From JBFMHD01 sp040752395 [NCBI: Candidatus Hydrogenedentota bacterium] (lineage in GTDB: Bacteria; JBFMHD01), in the NCBI GenBank assembly GCA_040752395.1, contig JBFMHD010000171.1, forward strand, positions 1 to 6,037: 6,037 nt of DNA, in the 5' to 3' direction. The position numbers and the translations under genes are program-made. Positions 1 to 5,463 of the stretch are shown here, piece after piece. The stretch's first letter is position 1. Each line of letters starts with the position of its first letter. The notes below the pieces were generated by a model, which had not been told where the DNA came from, did no database searches, and saw only the letters and a program-made list of their open reading frames with translations.

Positions 1-17
1 GTCGTGAGTCAAAACAG

Positions 18-48
18 GACTCGAGACTCAAGACTCAAGACTCAAGAC
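18..48 (+). repeat. Heptamer tandem repeat, GACTCAA type
   Basis: GACTCGA is followed by three GACTCAA units and a partial GAC. The inverted partner (2377-2390) has only one GACTCGA and one GACTCAA, so the arms differ by exactly two units. This is the pattern expected of slippage in a 7-bp tandem repeat. Confidence 0.9.
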
Positions 49-85
49 TTTTCAGCAGGCTCCGGGCTTCGGGCTCCAGCCGGCT

Positions 86-113
86 GTAGTCCGTAGCCTG
101 TAGCCTGTAGCCT
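86..113 (+). repeat. Heptamer tandem repeat, GTAGCCT type
   Basis: One variant unit GTAGTCC is followed by three GTAGCCT units in perfect 7-bp register. The matching inverted copy lies at 2309-2329. The unit length equals that of the GACTCAA array although the sequence differs. Confidence 0.9.
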
Positions 114-141
114 GTCCTGATACCTCTCACTTCTTCCGTTA

Positions 142-204
142 TCTTGCTTCTTGCTTCTATTTGATATTATTAGAGTTACAACGTTTTTCAGAGGAGGGTT
201 ATGT
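142..204 (+). promoter_or_regulatory. Leader of the phosphorylase gene, shared with the amidohydrolase gene
   Basis: The 56 bases at 142-197 recur in inverted orientation before the amidohydrolase gene with only four transitions, and similarity stops at the SD (GAGGAGG, 191-197). This suggests a duplicated promoter-plus-ribosome-site cassette. A sigma-70-like reading is possible (TTGCTT at 144-149, 18 bases, TATTAG at 168-173, or TATTAT at 165-170 with a 15-base spacer), but neither is strong. The leader role is well supported by position; the exact promoter boxes are not. Confidence 0.5.
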
Positions 205-960
205 ATGCAAAAGAATAAAGAATATCATATTGGACTTGGTAAAGGTGATATAGGTAAATATGTTTTGCTACCTGGAGACCCGGGTAGAGTCCCTATAATC
301 GCTTCATATTTCGATAAAGCTAAAGAGGTTGCGTTTAACCGTGAATATCGTACGTTTACCGGTTATGTTGACAGCATAAAGATATCATCGACCTCGACTG
401 GTATCGGCTGTCCCTCGACTGCGATCGCTGTCGAAGAACTCATTAAATGTGGTGCTGAAGTTTTTATAAGAATAGGTACAGCTGGTGCCTTACAGAAAGA
501 AGTGAAATTAGGTGACGTTACCATTACAACTGCTTCTGTAAGAGAAGAAGGTACCACTCGCCAGTACGTGCCTCTGAGTTATCCTGCGGTCGCTGACCTC
601 GACGTAACCCTGGCATTACGGGAAGCTGCAAAAAGATTAAAGATACGTGCTCATACCGGTATCTCGCATTGTAAAGATGCGTTTTATACCGAAGGTAAAG
701 ACATGGATGAACTACCAAACGGTATTATCACACGCCAGAAATGGGATGCCTGGTATAAATCCAATGTGCTCTCCACCTCAATGGAATCAGCAGCACTCTT
801 TGTAGTATCATCCATAAGAAAGAAAAAAGCAGGTGAGGTTATGGCTATAATCGGACTTACTTATGATGATGCACCTATTGTAAAAAAAGTAGGTATCGAC
901 GAAGCTATCAGAGTAGCGATCGAATCAGTTAAAATATTGAATAAAGAAATGAAGATTTAA
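205..960 (+). CDS. udp: Uridine phosphorylase-family nucleoside phosphorylase
   Basis: Cytosolic enzyme of the PNP/UDP family (NP-I fold), which cleaves a nucleoside with phosphate to free base and ribose-1-phosphate. It is 251 residues, against about 253 in E. coli Udp. The ATG at 205 is chosen because SD GAGGAGG (191-197) sits seven bases before it; the longer reading from 151 would translate the repeated leader. Visible motifs are LLPGDPGRV (21-29, phosphate loop), NREYRT (45-50), STGIGCPSTAIAVEEL (64-79), RIGTAGALQ (89-97, phosphate-binding Arg), and TSMESAAL (191-198, ribose-binding Met-Glu). The region after DAFY (158-161) reads TEGKDMDELPNG and lacks the Gln-x-Arg that grips uracil in E. 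coli Udp (GQER). Family is confident; uridine as substrate is likely but unproven, and a purine or modified nucleoside is possible. It converges on the amidohydrolase gene, 22 bp away. Confidence 0.85.
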   Translation: MQKNKEYHIGLGKGDIGKYVLLPGDPGRVPIIASYFDKAKEVAFNREYRTFTGYVDSIKISSTSTGIGCPSTAIAVEELIKCGAEVFIRIGTAGALQKEVKLGDVTITTASVREEGTTRQYVPLSYPAVADLDVTLALREAAKRLKIRAHTGISHCKDAFYTEGKDMDELPNGIITRQKWDAWYKSNVLSTSMESAALFVVSSIRKKKAGEVMAIIGLTYDDAPIVKKVGIDEAIRVAIESVKILNKEMKI

Positions 961-982
961 GTCGAGCTCAGAATAATAGGTC

Positions 983-2200
983 TTAATTAATCCTCATTGC
1001 TTCTTTATCAACAACCTTGCCATGACTGATGGTATAAAGCGGCTGTTTGTGATACATAAATGTCTCGTAAACTGATTTTGCATCAAGCACCACGAGATGC
1101 GCATCATTACCCTCTTTCAGCCCATACTTTTTTATATTCATAGCCCTTGCTGCATCAATGGTTATCATATCATACACTTTCTCCATCTCGCCGAAGGTGG
1201 TCATCCAGAGCAAATGAATATTTAAAAACCCGACTTCAAGCTGACTATTCTGACCAAAAGGATAGTAAGCGTCAGCGATATCATCCTGTCCAAAAACCAC
1301 AAGCGCATTTTCAGCTATCATCTCTTTCACTTTTGCGTGCAAAGGTCCTGTATGCGGGTCACTGACCACACCGAGCTCGGCTTTCTTAAGAAGCGCGACA
1401 AGTTTTCTGAAATATGGTTCAGGATACAGCCCCATAGCTCTTGCATGATGCGCAAGAGAACGGCCTATCCTTTCCTCTTCCAGTGTTTTCAAGGTGAGCA
1501 TTTCAAGGGTACGCAGTCCCGGGTCACCTGCGTCGTCAACCAGCATCGAAATATCTGCATCGTATTGTTTGGCTATTTTCATCATCTGGTTTATATGTTC
1601 CTGTGCGTCTTTATCCGTGTATTCGATCCATGGTATACCGCCAACCACATTGGCACCGAGGTCCATCGCTTTTTTAATAAGGTCAGTGGTTCCCGGTTCA
1701 CGCACAACGCCATCCTGCGGGAATGCAACAACCTGGACATCTACGATACCTTTGAATTCGTCTCTTGCTTTGAGTAGTGCTTTGAGCCCGATAAGTTTTG
1801 CTTTCGAGTCAACATCAGCAAATGCCCGCAGATGCGTTGTGCCGTTTAATGCCGCGAGCTTTAACGCTTTCCTCACGTTCTCTATAATCCATCTCTCGTC
1901 ATACCTCTCTTTTATACGTGCAGCCAGTTCTATAGCAGTCATGGCAGCACCCATATCTTTGCCGTGGTATGATTTCAAAGCAAGTTCATCCATCATAGTC
2001 AGCGTATAAACCTTACATAAATGCAGGTGTGGATTGACAAATGATTCGGTAACAAGATTCCCTGCGGCATTGATTTCAGAACCCCCTTTCTCTTTTATCT
2101 TTTTCTCGATCTTTTTAATCACTCCTTTACTGATACCAATATCAACTTTTGATTTACTGGTTCTTATTTTTGCATTACGAATAATAATGTCGTATACCAT
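983..2200 (-). CDS. Cytosine deaminase-like amidohydrolase (atypical metal site)
   Basis: 405-residue cytosolic TIM-barrel hydrolase of the amidohydrolase superfamily, nearest to CodA by motif order. The ATG at 2200 is chosen because AGGAGGT (2207-2213) lies six bases upstream; the longer reading from 2296 would translate the repeat arm. Motifs: NPHLH (56-60, two metal His), AFPQDG (159-164, the substrate-facing Gln region of CodA), VGGIPWIEYT (186-195), AHHARAM (250-256, active-site His252), VFGQDD (302-307, metal Asp306), YYPFG (312-316), and a C-terminal tail typical of the family. The CodA HCDE segment, which gives a metal His and the catalytic Glu, reads LVDD (220-223). The protein may therefore be a separate subfamily with another substrate. 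It is codirectional with the molybdenum enzyme genes but separated from them by 304 bp that include the repeat arm. Family is confident; cytosine as substrate is doubtful. Confidence 0.8.
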   Translation of the reverse strand: MVYDIIIRNAKIRTSKSKVDIGISKGVIKKIEKKIKEKGGSEINAAGNLVTESFVNPHLHLCKVYTLTMMDELALKSYHGKDMGAAMTAIELAARIKERYDERWIIENVRKALKLAALNGTTHLRAFADVDSKAKLIGLKALLKARDEFKGIVDVQVVAFPQDGVVREPGTTDLIKKAMDLGANVVGGIPWIEYTDKDAQEHINQMMKIAKQYDADISMLVDDAGDPGLRTLEMLTLKTLEEERIGRSLAHHARAMGLYPEPYFRKLVALLKKAELGVVSDPHTGPLHAKVKEMIAENALVVFGQDDIADAYYPFGQNSQLEVGFLNIHLLWMTTFGEMEKVYDMITIDAARAMNIKKYGLKEGNDAHLVVLDAKSVYETFMYHKQPLYTISHGKVVDKEAMRIN

Positions 2201-2207
2201 CGTAAGA

Positions 2208-2263
2208 CCTCCTCTGAAAAACATTGTAACTCTAATGATATCAAGTAGAAGCAAGAGGCAAGA
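2208..2263 (-). promoter_or_regulatory. Leader of the amidohydrolase gene, inverted copy of the phosphorylase leader
   Basis: It matches 142-197 at 52 of 56 positions in opposite orientation and ends in the SD used by the amidohydrolase. All four differences are transitions. One changes the candidate -10 (TATTAT to TATCAT), so the two genes may differ in promoter strength if that box is real. The element is clear; its exact promoter boxes are uncertain. Confidence 0.5.
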
Positions 2264-2275
2264 AAACGTCTGAAT

Positions 2276-2308
2276 CTCCTCTGAAAAACTTCGCAACCCT
2301 AATAATTT
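2276..2308 (-). repeat. Degenerate third copy of the leader and SD element
   Basis: On the minus strand this 33-base stretch resembles 2209-2241, displaced by 67 bp, with about four-fifths identity. It includes the TTTTTCAGAGGAG end, but no in-place gene follows its SD. It looks like a decayed tandem duplication of the leader in the right arm. Confidence 0.75.
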
Positions 2309-2329
2309 GGGCTACAGGCTACAGGCTAC
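2309..2329 (-). repeat. Heptamer tandem repeat, GTAGCCT type (right arm)
   Basis: On the minus strand this reads GTAGCCT, GTAGCCT, GTAGCCC. It is the counterpart of the array at 93-113, and the shared register supports common descent of the two arms. Confidence 0.85.
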
Positions 2330-2395
2330 GGACTCCAGCCAGGTGGAGCAAAAAGCCCAAAGCCTGCTGAAAAGTCTTGAGTCTCGAGTCCTGTT

Positions 2396-2423
2396 TTGAC
2401 TCACGACTTGCGACTCACGACTC
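2396..2423 (-). repeat. Heptamer tandem repeat, GAGTCGT type
   Basis: On the minus strand four 7-base units are in register: GAGTCGT, GAGTCGC, AAGTCGT and GAGTCAA. The array straddles the outer end of the inverted repeat at 2407, so the matching left side probably lies just outside the window. Confidence 0.8.
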
Positions 2424-2445
2424 TTTTTATATCATCTTTAGTTTT

Positions 2446-2478
2446 TCATACGTTGTGTAGAGCGCAACCCGCGCTCAT
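2446..2478 (-). pseudogene. Tiny ORF with good SD after the small-subunit gene, possible gene stump
   Basis: Ten codons, MSAGCALHNV, then a stop. An AGGAG (2484-2488) lies five bases before the ATG. The stretch before it resembles the one before the small-subunit gene: both have AAGTTA-type heptamers on the plus strand and then CATAGGAG on the minus strand, as if this were the start of a third operon gene. The reading ends about 40 bp before the inverted-repeat arm. It could be the remnant of a gene cut off by arrival of the repeat cassette, a short leader peptide, or chance. Nothing in the ten residues identifies a family. Confidence 0.3.
2460..2476. other. Perfect hairpin, 6-bp GC-rich stem with 5-base loop
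   Basis: GAGCGC, loop AACCC, GCGCTC. It lies downstream of the molybdenum enzyme genes and inside the tiny ORF. There is no T-run on either side, so it is not a standard intrinsic terminator. It could stabilise the 3' end of the transcript or attenuate it. Confidence 0.5.
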
Positions 2479-2494
2479 GTTGACTCCTATGAAA

Positions 2495-2508
2495 AAGTTA
2501 CAAGTTAG
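2495..2508 (+). repeat. Two AAGTTAC/AAGTTAG heptamers overlapping the small-subunit stop codon
   Basis: AAGTTAC followed by AAGTTAG in 7-bp register. The second unit supplies the TAA stop of the 2Fe-2S subunit gene when read on the minus strand. It belongs to the same unit type as the array at 3003-3030. Confidence 0.6.
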
Positions 2509-2984
2509 ATTCTACGACCTTTTAAATATTTTTGTGCTAATTTAGCTCCCTCGAAAATCGCTTCGTAACCCGTACATCTGCAAAAATGCTGAACAAGTTT
2601 ATCTGTAATTTCATCTTCGGTTGCATCGATATTTTTAGTGTACAAAGCATAGAGTTCCATAACTATTCCCGGTATACAGAACCCGCATTGTACCGCACCG
2701 GCATCAATAAGAGCTTTCTGTACCGAATGAAGTTCTGTGCCTTTACATAATCCTTCTATTGTTACCACCTCTGCGCCATCCAGTTTTGATGCAGGTATTA
2801 TACAACTTTTTTTTGCGTCACCGTTTATAACAACCATGCAAGCACCACAGGTAGCATCATCGCATCCTTTTTTAGTACCTGTCAGGTCAAGATAATCACG
2901 TAACACATCTATAGCTCGTTCCCAGCCCTGTATCTCAACACTTCTTTTTACACCATTAACCGTAAAATTTATCTTCGTACCCAT
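2505..2984 (-). CDS. Xanthine dehydrogenase-family 2Fe-2S subunit (XdhC/CoxS-like)
   Basis: 159 residues, the usual length for the stand-alone iron-sulfur subunit of molybdenum hydroxylases, which carries electrons away from the Mo cofactor. The N-terminal ferredoxin fold binds one cluster with Cys41, Cys46, Cys49 (GCDDATCGAC) and Cys61. The C-terminal helical domain binds the second with Cys100, Cys103 (QCGFC) and Cys135, Cys137 (CRCTGY). All eight ligands are present. The ATG at 2984 follows AGGAGGG with normal spacing. It lies 51 bp after the large-subunit gene on the same strand, so the two are very likely cotranscribed. There is no secretion signal, so it acts in the cytoplasm. The order is large subunit then small, and no FAD-subunit gene lies between or directly after them. 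Confidence 0.93.
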   Translation of the reverse strand: MGTKINFTVNGVKRSVEIQGWERAIDVLRDYLDLTGTKKGCDDATCGACMVVINGDAKKSCIIPASKLDGAEVVTIEGLCKGTELHSVQKALIDAGAVQCGFCIPGIVMELYALYTKNIDATEDEITDKLVQHFCRCTGYEAIFEGAKLAQKYLKGRRI

Positions 2985-3002
2985 TATTGTCCCTCCTATG
3001 AC

Positions 3003-3030
3003 AAGTTAAAAGTTAAAAGGTAAAAGTAAA
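3003..3030 (+). repeat. Heptamer tandem repeat, AAGTTAA type, between the two hydroxylase genes
   Basis: Four 7-base units: AAGTTAA, AAGTTAA, AAGGTAA, AAGTAAA. They fill over half of the 51-bp gap between the large- and small-subunit genes. Unit-number change here would alter spacing between the large-subunit stop and the small-subunit SD. Confidence 0.8.
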
Positions 3031-3035
3031 GAATA

Positions 3036-5360
3036 TCATATCATCTCCTTTTCTGCGAGAGCCTGTTTTATTTTTTCAGGAGTGACAGGGATTTCATAGA
3101 ATTCTACACCTATAGCATCGTATATCGCATTCAGTATTGCTGGTGCTACACCAATCACCGGATGTTCCCCTATGCCTCGAGCCCCAAAGGGTCCTATCTC
3201 CTCTGGTGTCTCAACAAACTCTACCGTATATTTTCGTGGTGCATCTTTTATATTTGGGAACCGGTATTTTGCAAAAAACGGATTCAGTATTTTACCTTGA
3301 GAATCAAACTTGATCTCCTCATATAAAGTAGCACCAACCGCCATCATCACACCTCCTACAACCTGACCTCTTAGTTGTTTGGGGTTGATTACACGTCCCA
3401 CATCAAACGATGATACAAAATGGTCAATTATTATCTTGCCTGTCTTTTTCTCTATTCTTATCTCGCAGGCCTGTGCACCAAAAGTATATGAAACCCCCAT
3501 AGTACCCTGTCCATTCGCATCAGGGTTTGAATAACGCGGTAAACGACAATCCGAGGTTGTCTGTACTACCTCGCCAATGGTCATACCATTCTCACACATG
3601 TATCCTTGCGCAATCTGGCTCACTGCTACACTCGCACTCGGGTCATGCCGCAAAAAAACATACTCGCCGTCATATCCCAGCATATCAACATCACAGCGTA
3701 ACACCTGGGCTGCTGTCTCTTTTAACTTTTGTATTGCTTTTTCACAGGCACGAACCACCGCCCGACCACCCTGGATTGTAAACATCGAACCTATGGTCTG
3801 CCATTCCCAGGGCGAGAACTGGGTATCTATCTCGGTATAAACCCTGATTCTTTCAGGAGCTATCTTCAGGGTTTCAGCTGCTACCTGTCTTACAACGGTT
3901 CGTAGCCCCTGGCCTACCTCAGCACCACTCATATTAATCGAGACACTGCCATCGACATTAAATTTTAGATAACATCCTTTTGAAGAGAACGGCGCACCTT
4001 TTGGTGATTTCATCAGTCCGGCAAAACCTCGACCATAATAATAATCATCGTCCTGTTTTGGTTTTGGTTTTGAAAATACTATATTTTTCACAATCTCAGC
4101 ACATTTTTTTACGTCGCCATTCGATTCCCACAGGTTTTCACCAAGCGATGTTTTTTTGCCCGGTCCTAAATAATTTTTTTCACGTAACTCAAACGGGCAC
4201 ATATTAAGTTTTCGAGCAAGTATATCCATAAGCCGTTCCGTGGCGAACTGTGTTTCCTCATGGCCGTATCCACGATAGGCACCCACTGGCGGTGTGTTGG
4301 TATATACCGAGTAGCCTTCAAGATAACAGTTTGGATATTCATAAACACCAGTAGAGTTATGAGTTGCGCCGATTAGAATATGAACTGCAGTATCTGCATA
4401 TGCACCCGCAGATTGATATACCGTGGTCTTTAAAGCAGTAAGTTTACCATCCTTTCTTGCGCCTATTTTCATAATGGTTCTTATGCCATGACCTAACAGC
4501 GTACTTGTAAAATCTTCTTTACGCGAAGCTACCCATTTTACCGGTCTGCCAGGAACAAAACTTGCTATATACGCTATGGTCTGCTCTACTGTGATATCCG
4601 ATTTATATCCAAAACAACCTCCAAGTTCAGGAATATGCACCCGTACGTCTGAAATCGGAAGACCATACACCCGCGCAATATCCTCTCTTATAATAAACGG
4701 ACAGATTGATGAAGACCAGATTTCTATGGTTTTATCTTCGTGGAACCATACTATAGAACCATGAGGTTCAATCGCAGCGCAGGAACCATATGGATAATAA
4801 AACTCTCCCTCTACCACTACATCTGCTTCCTTAAATCCTTTCTCAATATCGCCTTTTTTTAAAGTATATGTATTGGCAATATTTGTGCCTGGTATGGGAC
4901 CTATGCCAGGCAGATGCCAGAACTCACCACTGTTTTCATGTATCAGCATAGCATCCTTTTTCATAGCCTCACGTGCGTCTATATATACTGGTAAAGGTTC
5001 ATATTCTACTTTTATTTTTTTCATAGCCTGGTTTGCAAGATATGGGTTCTCCGCAATAACTGCAGCCAGTGGTTCGCCAATATGACGTACCCTGTCAACA
5101 GCCATAGGTGTTAAATCTCGTATATTATCACCATATCTGAAATTACATCCTTTGCCTGTCACTACTTTTACTACACCATCGCATCTTTCAGCCTCTTTAG
5201 TATCTATGGAAATAATTTTAGCATGAGCATATTCGGGCCGTAGAATCGCAGTATGCAACATCCCATGCAGTTTTATATCAGCAAGAAAAAACGCTTTACC
5301 TGTAACTTTTTTAACAGCATCCGGCCGCGGGATATCCTTGCCAATATATTTAAACTCCAT
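3036..5360 (-). CDS. Xanthine dehydrogenase-family molybdopterin-binding subunit
   Basis: 774 residues, the normal size for the Mo-cofactor subunit of heterocycle or aldehyde hydroxylases. The ATG at 5360 is chosen for SD GGAGGAG (5365-5371) and because MEFKYIGKDIPRPDAVKKVT is a typical family N-terminus. An a/b hammerhead domain (about 20-125) is followed by the Mo-binding domains (about 140-770). Seen: GGCFG (247-251, usually GGGFG), AYRGYG (361-366, cofactor Arg363), EVGQG (481-485), Gln666 in RGQVVGG, and catalytic Glu732 in GIGEHP. The loop at 361-366 lacks the CoxL active-site Cys, so it is not CO dehydrogenase. By my alignment from memory to bovine enzyme, purine-binding Glu802 and Arg880 are replaced by Ser254 and Gly331, and Gln767 by Ile219. 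True xanthine activity is therefore doubtful. It is the first gene of an operon with the 2Fe-2S subunit. Confidence 0.93.
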   Translation of the reverse strand: MEFKYIGKDIPRPDAVKKVTGKAFFLADIKLHGMLHTAILRPEYAHAKIISIDTKEAERCDGVVKVVTGKGCNFRYGDNIRDLTPMAVDRVRHIGEPLAAVIAENPYLANQAMKKIKVEYEPLPVYIDAREAMKKDAMLIHENSGEFWHLPGIGPIPGTNIANTYTLKKGDIEKGFKEADVVVEGEFYYPYGSCAAIEPHGSIVWFHEDKTIEIWSSSICPFIIREDIARVYGLPISDVRVHIPELGGCFGYKSDITVEQTIAYIASFVPGRPVKWVASRKEDFTSTLLGHGIRTIMKIGARKDGKLTALKTTVYQSAGAYADTAVHILIGATHNSTGVYEYPNCYLEGYSVYTNTPPVGAYRGYGHEETQFATERLMDILARKLNMCPFELREKNYLGPGKKTSLGENLWESNGDVKKCAEIVKNIVFSKPKPKQDDDYYYGRGFAGLMKSPKGAPFSSKGCYLKFNVDGSVSINMSGAEVGQGLRTVVRQVAAETLKIAPERIRVYTEIDTQFSPWEWQTIGSMFTIQGGRAVVRACEKAIQKLKETAAQVLRCDVDMLGYDGEYVFLRHDPSASVAVSQIAQGYMCENGMTIGEVVQTTSDCRLPRYSNPDANGQGTMGVSYTFGAQACEIRIEKKTGKIIIDHFVSSFDVGRVINPKQLRGQVVGGVMMAVGATLYEEIKFDSQGKILNPFFAKYRFPNIKDAPRKYTVEFVETPEEIGPFGARGIGEHPVIGVAPAILNAIYDAIGVEFYEIPVTPEKIKQALAEKEMI

Positions 5361-5389
5361 ATATCTCCTCCAGTAGTTTAGTATATTAA

Positions 5390-5417
5390 AGAATAATAAT
5401 ATGTAATTATTCGTCAA
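5390..5417 (-). promoter_or_regulatory. Candidate sigma-70 promoter of the hydroxylase operon
   Basis: On the minus strand TTGACG (5417-5412) is followed after 16 bases by TATTCT (5395-5390), which puts a start site near 5383 and a leader of about 20 bases before the large-subunit ATG. The -35 is strong and the -10 fair. Confidence 0.4.
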
Positions 5418-5428
5418 GATTTTTCTGG

Positions 5429-5457
5429 TTGACTTTTACGATAGGTTTTTCTATAAA
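5429..5457 (+). promoter_or_regulatory. Strong sigma-70-type promoter of cytidine deaminase
   Basis: TTGACT (5429-5434), a 17-base spacer, then TATAAA (5452-5457), close to consensus. The predicted start of transcription is about seven bases past the -10, at or next to the ATG at 5464. Its -35 lies 11 bases from the -35 of the opposite promoter, so one regulator could block both. Confidence 0.65.
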
Positions 5458-5463
5458 GTCTTT

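Larger units (their letters stand above)
1..197 (+). repeat. Left arm of long imperfect inverted repeat flanking the phosphorylase/amidohydrolase pair
   Basis: This arm matches the reverse complement of 2208-2407 in blocks. Positions 1-31 match 2407-2377 perfectly. Positions 46-61 match 2376-2361 perfectly; the 14 bases between are two extra heptamers. Positions 62-77 match 2360-2345 at 11 of 16, and 78-113 match 2344-2309 at 32 of 36. Positions 142-197 match 2263-2208 at 52 of 56, with all four differences C/T transitions. Positions 114-141 have no counterpart. The arm ends exactly at the SD of the phosphorylase gene. I see no transposase or clean target-site duplication, so I do not call it an insertion sequence. 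It may extend left beyond the window. Confidence 0.9.
2208..2407 (-). repeat. Right arm of the long inverted repeat
   Basis: Reverse-complement partner of 1-197. Compared with the left arm it lacks two GACTCAA units and carries, between its outer block (2309-2407) and the leader block (2208-2263), an extra degenerate leader copy. It fills most of the 304-bp gap between the amidohydrolase and the small-subunit gene, so that gap holds repeat DNA plus one tiny ORF. Confidence 0.9.

Noticed and set aside
151-204. Upstream extension of the phosphorylase reading frame
   Set aside because: It would translate the repeated leader and the SD. The ATG at 205 has ideal SD spacing and gives the family-length protein.
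2201-2296. Upstream extension of the amidohydrolase reading frame
   Set aside because: It lies within the inverted-repeat leader; the ATG at 2200 follows a strong SD and matches the usual N-terminus.
1-2407. Insertion sequence or composite transposon
   Set aside because: There is no transposase gene or identifiable target duplication; both enclosed genes are metabolic.
2460-2476. Intrinsic terminator of the hydroxylase operon
   Set aside because: The stem is good but neither strand has a T-run directly after it.
3036-5360. Carbon monoxide dehydrogenase large subunit
   Set aside because: The active-site loop reads AYRGYG without the Cys typical of CoxL.
5361-5417. Upstream extension of the large hydroxylase subunit
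   Set aside because: The added residues are not family-like and the SD at 5365-5371 points to the ATG at 5360.
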